The notes below the pieces were generated by a model that was given only the letters and a program-made list of their open reading frames with translations, was not told where the DNA came from and searched no databases. 11,804 nucleotides of DNA. It comes from an uncultured Ruminococcus sp. GTDB taxonomy: Bacteria; Bacillota; Clostridia; Oscillospirales; Ruminococcaceae. The DNA is taken from the NCBI RefSeq assembly GCF_946187255.1, contig NZ_CAMHRZ010000089.1, positions 1-11,804 on the forward strand, given 5' to 3'. This document shows positions 1 to 5,826 of the stretch, one piece after another; the first letter of the stretch is position 1, and each line of letters starts with the position of its first letter. A program made the translations under genes and the position numbers.

Positions 1-123
1 CTTTATACCCTCGATCCTGTTTTTACGATTTGCGGCGAGAATAATGACCAGACCCGAAAGCAATACGAGCGTGACATAATAATTTGTTATGTATTCGTTT
101 AAATAGCCGATCGTTATGATCAC
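1..123 (-). CDS. Start of a membrane protein, cut by the window edge
   Basis: Forty-one codons are open from a GTG at 123 to the window edge. The predicted N-terminus begins MIITIGYLNEYITN. Residues about 14-32 form a hydrophobic membrane segment, followed by a basic patch (NRKNR), the usual order for an N-terminal transmembrane helix with a cytoplasmic continuation. An extended -10 promoter lies just upstream and no ATG is available in this frame between promoter and GTG. The SD-like AAGAGG directly abuts the GTG, which is unusually close. The protein could be a sensor, a GGDEF-type signalling protein or a transporter; nothing visible decides. It is divergent from the GH3 gene. I am fairly confident it is coding, but not of its function. 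Confidence 0.5.
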   Translation of the reverse strand, partial: MIITIGYLNEYITNYYVTLVLLSGLVIILAANRKNRIEGIK

Positions 124-160
124 CCTCTTATGACTGAATTAAACTTTTGATCACAATTAT

Positions 161-169
161 ATTATACCA
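161..169 (-). promoter_or_regulatory. Extended -10 promoter of the left partial gene
   Basis: On the minus strand the sequence reads TGGTATAAT, a consensus -10 with the TGn extension. No good -35 stands at 16-18 bp, which extended -10 promoters tolerate. The predicted transcript would start near 154 and have a leader of about 30 nt before the GTG at 123. Confidence 0.6.
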
Positions 170-313
170 CATTTTTAGCAAGAAGTCTGCAATGATCAAT
201 AGATTTTTCGCCGAAAAGATATACGAAATTTTAACAATTAATTTGTAACTTGTAGCATTTTATATAAATCACGATATTGAAGTTCATCAGTTTTCACCAA
301 ATAAATAATTGCC

Positions 314-351
314 GATTTGTTGCGGATTTGTTGCAGTATATGTGATATAAT
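314..351 (+). promoter_or_regulatory. Extended -10 promoter with tandem upstream box, GH3 gene
   Basis: TGATATAAT at 343-351 is an extended -10 (TGn + TATAAT). The region where a -35 should sit contains a perfect 10-bp direct repeat GATTTGTTGC at 314-323 and 325-334, with an 11-bp period, about one helical turn. This suggests a site where an activator stands in for the poor -35. The leader would be about 40 nt, with AAAGGAG at 381-387 placed 9 nt before the ATG at 397. The rest of the 170-313 gap is AT-rich with no feature I can support. Confidence 0.55.
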
Positions 352-396
352 TGAATTGCAGAAAAAATCTGTACTAACACAAAGGAGTGAGAATAC

Positions 397-3060
397 ATGA
401 ATGTGAAAAAGATCACGGCACTGTTAAGTGCGGCGGCAATGACACTGTCGGCAACAGGGATAATGACAGTCACTGCGGAAGGCGGCGAAAAGTCGGTCGC
501 TGATATGGTAAGCGCCATGACCACCGAACAGAAGATCGAACAGATGATAATGATAACTCTGCGGCAGTGGACGGATGGCGAAAGTTCGGGTAATGTGACC
601 GCTCTCAATGATGAACAGCGGCAGTTCATAAAAGACCACAACTTCGCAGGTGTATGTCTGTTTGCCGATAATATACAGAGCGTGGAGCAGACTGTGGCAC
701 TCACCACCGATATACAGCAGGCGGCTATGAACAGCGAATGCGGTATCCCGATGCTTATCTCAGCCGATCAGGAGGGCGGTTCGATATACCGTCTTACCAC
801 AGGCACCCCGACCTGCGGAAATATGGCACTGGGAGCAACTCAGGACCCGACGCTTGCGGAAGAAAACGCTAAAATACTTGGCAGCGAGATAATGGCGGTA
901 GGTATAAACACGGATTTTGCCCCTGTCATCGACGTTAACAACAACCCCTCCAACCCCGTTATAAATATACGCTCTTTTTCCTCAGATCCTCAGCTAGTCA
1001 GCGATATGGGCGCGAAGTATATCAAGGGGCTTCAAAGTCAGGGAGTTATCACCACCTGCAAGCATTTTCCGGGTCACGGCGATACGGGAACAGACAGCCA
1101 CACAGGTCTTCCGCTCATCGACAAGACTTATGATGAGCTCAAAAAGACCGAACTGCTGCCATATCTTGCAGCAGCAAAGGATACCGACATGATAATGACG
1201 GCACATATCCAGTTCCCGAAGATAGAGACAGGTACATACACCTCTGTATCAACAGGCGAGCAGATCAATATTCCCGCCACACTTTCAAAGACCATGATAA
1301 CCGATATCCTTCGCGGCGATAACGGCTTTGACGGTGTTGTTACTACCGATTCCATGTTAATGGATGCCATTGACGAGAATTTTGACCACATCGACTCTGC
1401 TGTTCTTGCGATAAATGCGGATGTTGATATACTGCTGGAACCGAAATTCATACAGTCCTCCGATGACATCACCGAGATGGAAAATTATATCAAGGATATC
1501 GCAGAACAGGTGGATAACGGCAGGATACCTATCGACACCATTGACAAGTCAGTCACAAGGATACTCACCATGAAGCAGGAGCGCGGTGTTCTTGACTATA
1601 CCGCACCCAATGCGCAGAACGCCAAGAAGATAGTTGGCTCAACAGAGCACAGAGAAAAGGCGCTGGAGATAGCACAGAAGGCTGTGACCCTTGTCAAAAA
1701 CGATGACGATCTGCTCCCCTTAGATCTTGAGGACGGCGCAAGGATAGCGTATTTCTACCCATATTCAAACGTTGAGAACACGTTATATTTCGCCCTTGAC
1801 AAGCTGAAGGACAACGGCACGATCACAGGCGATATCACCACAGACTGCATTTGTCTGCAAGGTCACACTGCGGCTGAGTACGAAGAAAACGTAAAGAACT
1901 GTGATATAGTTATACTCGCCTTTGAGATGTACCGCGCTGCTAATATCGACAAAAACAACACACGCGGCTGGCAGGCGGCGTTTTCAGACGACCTTATAGA
2001 ACTCGCCCACAAAAACGGCAAGAAGGTAGTATACCTCAGCGCCAATCTCCCATACGATGTTGCCCGATTCGATGATGCTGACGCCATCGTTGCGGCTTAC
2101 AACGCGGACGGCATGGGTGAGATGCCTGTTGACGGTCAGGAGAACTCCGCATACGGCGTGAACTATCCCGCCGCACTGATGACCATTTTAGGCGGGAACT
2201 CCCCCACAGGCAAACTGCCCGTTGATATCTATGCGGTCGATGCAGAGTCACAGTACACCGATGAGATACTTTATGGATTGGGCTACGGTCTTGAATACAA
2301 GAACGATGAAAAGACCGATATATACAATGGTAAAGTAACCGTCGATACTGCTGAAAAGACCGTAACAGTCACCGTCGGCGGAAATACTGTTCCCGAAAGT
2401 GATTATCATGTTATCTTCTTTACATACGAAAAGACAGAGGGCGGCGAAAGCCTTGTAAGAGTCGGGAACGATTTCCCCACAGAGGCAGGAACTTATATCG
2501 CCGCAGTTGTAACAAACGAAGGCAGTGAATATTATACGGGTGAAAACAGGAGCGAACCCTTTACCATAGCCGCTGAAAAGACCGATATATACAATGGTAC
2601 CGTAACCGTCGATACTTCGGAAAAGACGGTAACAGTCACCGTCGGCGGAAAAACTGTTCCCGAAAGTGATTATCATGTTATCTTCTTTACATACGAAAAG
2701 ACTGCGGACGGCGAAAGCCTGGTAAGGGTCGGGAACGATTTTCCCACAGAGGCAGGCACTTATATCGCCGCAGTTGTAACAAACGAGAGCAGCGAATATT
2801 ATACGGGCGAAAACAGGAGCGATCCCTTTACCATAGCCGCTGAAAAGACCGACAGTTCGGATACGGACAGTTCTTCAAAGGCAGACAGTTCATCGTCCTC
2901 CGACAAGGCTTCAAGCTCGCAGGCTTCGGGAAATTCAAGCAATGTTTCAAAGTCTGCCAATGCTAACCCTTCCACAGGTGCAGAAAGATCGATAGCTGCA
3001 GCTTCGTTTGTTCTATGCATTGCGCTGATGACAGTCAGCAGAAAGAAAAACAAAGAATAA
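397..3060 (+). CDS. Secreted, surface-anchored GH3 beta-N-acetylhexosaminidase
   Basis: The 887-residue protein starts with a signal peptide (residues 1-27, cleavage after VTA). Residues about 30-400 are a GH3 TIM-barrel of the NagZ type. KHFPGHG is followed by the Asp-Ser-His motif (D233-S234-H235) whose His serves as acid/base in this family, and D318 in VVTTDS is the likely nucleophile. Residues about 420-635 form a GH3 C-terminal alpha/beta domain. Two 89-residue Ig-like repeats follow (638-726 and 727-815), then a Ser/Asp-rich stalk and a tail with NPSTG at 857-861, a hydrophobic segment and RKKNKE. The enzyme should remove terminal beta-GlcNAc outside the cell, from peptidoglycan or chitin fragments or glycans. 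It has no dockerin, unlike its neighbours. AAAGGAG at 381-387 supports the start. The GH3 assignment is secure; the natural substrate is inferred. Confidence 0.92.
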   Translation: MNVKKITALLSAAAMTLSATGIMTVTAEGGEKSVADMVSAMTTEQKIEQMIMITLRQWTDGESSGNVTALNDEQRQFIKDHNFAGVCLFADNIQSVEQTVALTTDIQQAAMNSECGIPMLISADQEGGSIYRLTTGTPTCGNMALGATQDPTLAEENAKILGSEIMAVGINTDFAPVIDVNNNPSNPVINIRSFSSDPQLVSDMGAKYIKGLQSQGVITTCKHFPGHGDTGTDSHTGLPLIDKTYDELKKTELLPYLAAAKDTDMIMTAHIQFPKIETGTYTSVSTGEQINIPATLSKTMITDILRGDNGFDGVVTTDSMLMDAIDENFDHIDSAVLAINADVDILLEPKFIQSSDDITEMENYIKDIAEQVDNGRIPIDTIDKSVTRILTMKQERGVLDYTAPNAQNAKKIVGSTEHREKALEIAQKAVTLVKNDDDLLPLDLEDGARIAYFYPYSNVENTLYFALDKLKDNGTITGDITTDCICLQGHTAAEYEENVKNCDIVILAFEMYRAANIDKNNTRGWQAAFSDDLIELAHKNGKKVVYLSANLPYDVARFDDADAIVAAYNADGMGEMPVDGQENSAYGVNYPAALMTILGGNSPTGKLPVDIYAVDAESQYTDEILYGLGYGLEYKNDEKTDIYNGKVTVDTAEKTVTVTVGGNTVPESDYHVIFFTYEKTEGGESLVRVGNDFPTEAGTYIAAVVTNEGSEYYTGENRSEPFTIAAEKTDIYNGTVTVDTSEKTVTVTVGGKTVPESDYHVIFFTYEKTADGESLVRVGNDFPTEAGTYIAAVVTNESSEYYTGENRSDPFTIAAEKTDSSDTDSSSKADSSSSSDKASSSQASGNSSNVSKSANANPSTGAERSIAAASFVLCIALMTVSRKKNKE
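2308..2841 (+). repeat. Two tandem 267-bp coding repeats inside the GH3 gene
   Basis: The units 2308-2574 and 2575-2841 are exactly 267 bp each and in frame. By hand I count about 18 base differences (about 93% identity) and 7 amino-acid differences in 89. Each unit starts EKTDIYNG and ends PFTIAA. Beta-strand-rich text with VTVGG and TYIAAVV resembles bacterial Ig-like/MBG-type spacer modules. The low divergence points to recent duplication or gene conversion. Confidence 0.9.
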
Positions 3061-3109
3061 ACAGATATCGGAACATAATGAAATAGTATTTCAGCCTATT
3101 ACGAACAAA

Positions 3110-3148
3110 CGCCCGCCAAGTCATACAAGACTTCGGCGGGCGCTTTAT
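3110..3148 (+). terminator. Hairpin terminator after the GH3 gene
   Basis: GCCCGCC-AAGTC at 3111-3122 pairs with GACTT-CGGCGGGC at 3129-3141, leaving one bulged base and a 6-nt loop, followed by CTTTATCATTAT. The stem is strong but the T-tract is weak, so termination may be partial. It lies 50 bp after the stop. Confidence 0.65.
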
Positions 3149-3175
3149 CATTATCGGGCAGTCTGCCCTTAGATA

Positions 3176-3214
3176 CAAAAAAGCACCATGATGCCGCGTG
3201 ACATCATGGTGCTT
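3176..3214 (-). terminator. Rho-independent terminator of the GH10 xylanase gene
   Basis: A perfect 13-bp stem joins AAGCACCATGATG at 3181-3193 to its complement at 3202-3214, with an 8-nt loop. On the minus strand it runs into a T-tract complementary to the A-run at 3177-3182. It sits about 75 bp downstream of the xylanase stop and faces the GH3 terminator. Confidence 0.85.
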
Positions 3215-3290
3215 GTGATCGATAGTTAACGACATTGATGCTCTCTATTACTGCGAGCGATCATCGTTATATCATTTACTGAGAATAATA

Positions 3291-5192
3291 TTAGTTTTTG
3301 GGCAGCTTCTTGATCTTACCTACAACATAAGCCTGGATAGCGGTGGCATCAGCCTTAGAAAGACCCGACTTACCGTCAACATCGGCTGCCTTCGCACCGT
3401 ATACTGTTATACGGTTGCTGCTGGTGCCCTTTACGCCGTATACTGCGGGATAATTAGCTGCTTTCATTACAAGGACTGCATCAGCTATAGTTACCTTATT
3501 ATCGCAGTTGGCATCGCCGTATAAGATGTCGCTGTCAGGAATATCCGTGTACTCGATACCGTCAACGATGGACTCAAAGCAAGGCTTTACGGAGTAGTCC
3601 TTGTTGAAGAGGAGCGGATCGCGGTCTGCTCTCCAGCTGAGATCATCGGTGGTGCCCCATACTACCACTGCGGATATATAATCCTTGTAGTCAACGAGAA
3701 CATCCATGATATCGCTGTAATACTTGGCCTGGAGATCAAAACGCTTGTTGTTTACTGTTGCATCCAGCTCTGTTACCTGGATATCGAGACCTGTCTTGCT
3801 GAACTTGTCAACTGCCTGTCTGTACATCTGCACGCTGGGGAAGGGATCGGGCTCACCGTTGTTTGTAACGTTGAGGTGAGACTGCATACCGATACCGTCG
3901 ATATAGTGACCGTCAGAGTTGATCTCTTTGCAGAGAGCTACGATAGCGTCACTCTTCTGCATATACTCGTTGTAGTCATTGTAGTAGAGCTTGCAGCCCT
4001 TAGGTGCGTACTTCTTGGCATACTGGAATGCAGGCTTGATGAAGGAGTTGTCACCGAAGACCTTGACCCAGGGAGATGCCTCATAGTTGTTGGACTCTTC
4101 GGGGAAGCCGGGCTTTCTGGGAGAGCCGTAATCGTCAAAGCACTCGTTTACAACGTCCCAAGCATAGAAGTCGATATCGGAATAATCCTTCTTTACAGCT
4201 GCAAAAACGTTCTTGATGTAATTTTCCATACGCTTGAGCATCTTTTCCTTTGATACCCACTCACCGTCGGGATCATAGTTCTCTTTGAAGAACCATATAG
4301 GAGTCTGCGAGTGCCATACAAGCACATGACCTCTCATGGGGATATTGTTCTTGCGGGCAAATTCAAGTATAGGCTTTGCAGCGTCAAGTGTTACCTGCGG
4401 GTTCTCGTCATCGCCCTTTGCAGCGAGTGCAAGGCAGGCTTCTCTGTCGAGAACGCTCTCGGGTTTCAGCTCGTTGCCTGCGGTAAGGCTGTTGAAATGC
4501 TTTTTCACCAGCGCCTGTGTGGAAGCGGGAGCTATCTCGGAAGCGGTTGTTGCAGTACCGAACTTGAACATATTGGCGTAAACATTTTTCAGTGAGGGCG
4601 CATTGGGATCCATATTGTTGGGAGAAAGGGAGATGGTGAAATCGTCTACATAAAGATCGTTGGCATCGCCCCATGTCTCGATGTAGATAGATACATCCTT
4701 TTCATCTGCGCCGTAGGAGAAGCTGGCATTCAGCTCAACATAATCGCCCTGAGAGATGCCCTTTACAAGGTTTGTATACAGGGGCTGATCGGAGCCTGCG
4801 GGAGTATGCTGCAGTGATATGCATACCGTGTTGTACCACTGAGCCTTGACCTTTACCGAAATGTCATACTTAACGTTGGGCTCGAGTACGCCCGAAAGTC
4901 CCATCGAAGGACCGTTCCAGCTCTGGTCACGTCCCGATATGGACATTACCTTTTTGCCGCTGGGAGCTTTGGAATCCTCGATAGCCTTGATGACAGAAGT
5001 GTCGCTGTCGCCGCGCTTTGAGAACATTGAAGTATTTCCGTCCTCGAAGTCGGTAAAGAATACTACACCGTCAGAATTGCTCTTTGTGGCAGCCGCCGCT
5101 GATAACGCAGAGTAGGTACCCGGTACAGCCGAACACGCCATAGTGGCGCATATCGCCCAAGCAGACAGCTTTTTGATCATATTTCCTTTCAT
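3291..5192 (-). CDS. Secreted cellulosomal GH10 endo-xylanase (CBM22-GH10-dockerin)
   Basis: The 633-residue protein has a signal peptide (about 1-36), a CBM22 xylan-binding module (about 43-190, with QSWNGPSM and the closing DLYVDDF), a GH10 barrel (about 203-545) and a C-terminal dockerin (559-633). GH10 marks are HVLVWHSQTP, the acid/base E350 in DVVNE, and the nucleophile E475 in VTELD. It should hydrolyse internal beta-1,4 bonds of xylan outside the cell, docked on a scaffoldin. The dockerin begins GDANCDNK with a canonical first calcium loop; the second loop has Lys at position 5. The reading frame is open upstream to 5270, but ATG 5192 has GGAGG 8 nt before it, and the predicted transcription start near 5220 excludes longer versions. 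It is divergent from the CBM22-bearing esterase. Confidence 0.96.
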   Translation of the reverse strand: MKGNMIKKLSAWAICATMACSAVPGTYSALSAAAATKSNSDGVVFFTDFEDGNTSMFSKRGDSDTSVIKAIEDSKAPSGKKVMSISGRDQSWNGPSMGLSGVLEPNVKYDISVKVKAQWYNTVCISLQHTPAGSDQPLYTNLVKGISQGDYVELNASFSYGADEKDVSIYIETWGDANDLYVDDFTISLSPNNMDPNAPSLKNVYANMFKFGTATTASEIAPASTQALVKKHFNSLTAGNELKPESVLDREACLALAAKGDDENPQVTLDAAKPILEFARKNNIPMRGHVLVWHSQTPIWFFKENYDPDGEWVSKEKMLKRMENYIKNVFAAVKKDYSDIDFYAWDVVNECFDDYGSPRKPGFPEESNNYEASPWVKVFGDNSFIKPAFQYAKKYAPKGCKLYYNDYNEYMQKSDAIVALCKEINSDGHYIDGIGMQSHLNVTNNGEPDPFPSVQMYRQAVDKFSKTGLDIQVTELDATVNNKRFDLQAKYYSDIMDVLVDYKDYISAVVVWGTTDDLSWRADRDPLLFNKDYSVKPCFESIVDGIEYTDIPDSDILYGDANCDNKVTIADAVLVMKAANYPAVYGVKGTSSNRITVYGAKAADVDGKSGLSKADATAIQAYVVGKIKKLPKN

Positions 5193-5200
5193 GGTGGTTA

Positions 5201-5205
5201 CCTCC
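5201..5205 (-). promoter_or_regulatory. Ribosome binding site fixing the xylanase start
   Basis: GGAGG on the minus strand lies 8 nt upstream of ATG 5192. It selects the MKGNMIKKLSAW start, which also gives a proper signal peptide, over ATG-like codons further upstream that overlap the promoter. Confidence 0.85.
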
Positions 5206-5226
5206 ATAACAAATTTTATCATATTC

Positions 5227-5248
5227 ATATTATCATATCTGATAATAT
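5227..5248. promoter_or_regulatory. Perfect 9-4-9 inverted repeat, candidate operator
   Basis: ATATTATCA at 5227-5235 and TGATAATAT at 5240-5248 are exact reverse complements separated by 4 bp. The repeat covers the xylanase -10 and most of the spacer, the classic place for a repressor dimer. AT-richness raises the chance of coincidence, but 9 of 9 matching pairs over a promoter core is notable. Confidence 0.5.
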
Positions 5249-5255
5249 ATGTCAA
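5227..5255 (-). promoter_or_regulatory. Sigma-A promoter of the xylanase gene
   Basis: On the minus strand TTGACA (5255-5250), a 17-bp spacer and TAATAT (5232-5227) form a near-perfect promoter. The start of transcription would be near 5220, leaving a leader of about 28 nt. Confidence 0.85.
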
Positions 5256-5273
5256 TAGTTTCGGACACAAAAC

Positions 5274-5279
5274 CGCAAT
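5274..5279 (-). promoter_or_regulatory. ATTGCG box upstream of the xylanase promoter
   Basis: ATTGCG on the minus strand ends 18 bp before the xylanase -35. The same box in the same orientation lies 17 bp before the -35 of the divergent esterase gene (5546-5551). It is a candidate shared activator site, inferred from position and sequence only. Confidence 0.3.
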
Positions 5280-5378
5280 TTTCGGTCATAACAAGACACA
5301 AATTGGAAAACTCGACTCTCCGACAGGCAGACATTGCCCAAATTATTACCATAAAATAGAAATTCCAATTCAAATAAC

Positions 5379-5406
5379 AAAAAAAGCTGCATGATAAAAA
5401 AAGCTG
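5379..5406. repeat. Two AAAAAAAGCTG direct repeats in the divergent intergenic region
   Basis: The 11-mer A7GCTG occurs at 5379-5389 and 5396-5406, a 17-bp period. It lies about midway between the two divergent promoters. It could be a curved A-tract element or a regulator site; its role is unknown. Confidence 0.4.
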
Positions 5407-5513
5407 TAACACACTGACTTTTCCCTAAACTTCCACGCTTGCACGCCTGCACATCTGCGAAATAATCATGAATAATTTTTTCAAAATTAATACCATAATT
5501 ATTTTGCAAAACA

Positions 5514-5552
5514 TTTGACTAAATATTGCGAAAAGACAGTCAAAGATTGCGA
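5514..5552 (+). promoter_or_regulatory. Repeated boxes upstream of the esterase promoter
   Basis: TTTGACT (5514-5520) and AGTCAAA (5538-5544) form a 7-bp inverted repeat. ATTGCGA occurs twice in the same direction at 5525-5531 and 5546-5552, a 21-bp period equal to two helical turns. The nearer box ends 16-17 bp before the -35 at 5569. This layout suits an activator binding on one face of the DNA. Confidence 0.4.
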
Positions 5553-5568
5553 TATTGAAAGGCACTTG

Positions 5569-5597
5569 TTGACTTTTACCATTATTTATTGTATATT
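5569..5597 (+). promoter_or_regulatory. Sigma-A promoter of the CBM22 esterase gene
   Basis: TTGACT (5569-5574), a 17-bp spacer and TATATT (5592-5597) form a good promoter. Transcription would start near 5604, giving a leader of about 220 nt before the ATG at 5827, far longer than the other leaders in this window. Confidence 0.75.
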
Positions 5598-5603
5598 TAT
5601 ATT

Positions 5604-5826
5604 GTTATTAGAAATATTGACATACACTAGACATTGCCATTTCAGGCAACATGGCAATTATTGCTAAGTTTATTTTTTTTGCATGGAGCACCCGAAAAGA
5701 GAGCGGATCTTTTTCTTCACAGGGTCGTTCCAACAATATCACCGGTCTTAAAAGAAGATCTGTCCCGCATCAGGTATACAGGATGTTATCGGGACTATGA
5801 TCGTAAATTTCAAGGAGTGGTAAATT
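5604..5826 (+). promoter_or_regulatory. Long structured leader of the esterase mRNA
   Basis: This stretch has no convincing gene. It holds an 8-bp hairpin ATTGCCAT/ATGGCAAT (5633-5640 with 5651-5658) followed 14 nt later by eight Ts (5673-5680). A second hairpin has GTCCCG-CATC (5762-5771) pairing with GATG (5782-5785) and CGGGAC (5790-5795). The second ends 16 nt before AAGGAG (5812-5817). The arrangement could attenuate transcription or control translation, but I recognise no known riboswitch. Confidence 0.4.

Noticed and set aside
2248..2676. A 142-codon minus-strand frame with repeated MIITFGNS text
   Set aside because: It is the antisense shadow of the two tandem repeats in the GH3 gene, which explains its own repetition.
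2308..2841. The tandem 267-bp repeat as a mobile or CRISPR-like element
   Set aside because: It is an exact in-frame coding duplication with no spacers, terminal repeats or target-site duplication.
5193..5270. A longer xylanase start at 5270 (26 extra residues)
   Set aside because: The extension overlaps the consensus promoter, lies upstream of the predicted transcription start and would spoil the signal peptide. GGAGG fits ATG 5192.
5617..5645. A second TTGACA (5617-5622) as an alternative esterase promoter
   Set aside because: The bases 17 bp downstream read TTTCAG, a poor -10. The TTGACT-17-TATATT just upstream is much better.
5604..5826. A known riboswitch in the esterase leader
   Set aside because: I could not match the conserved cores of c-di-GMP, purine, TPP, SAM or glycine riboswitches; only generic hairpins are visible.
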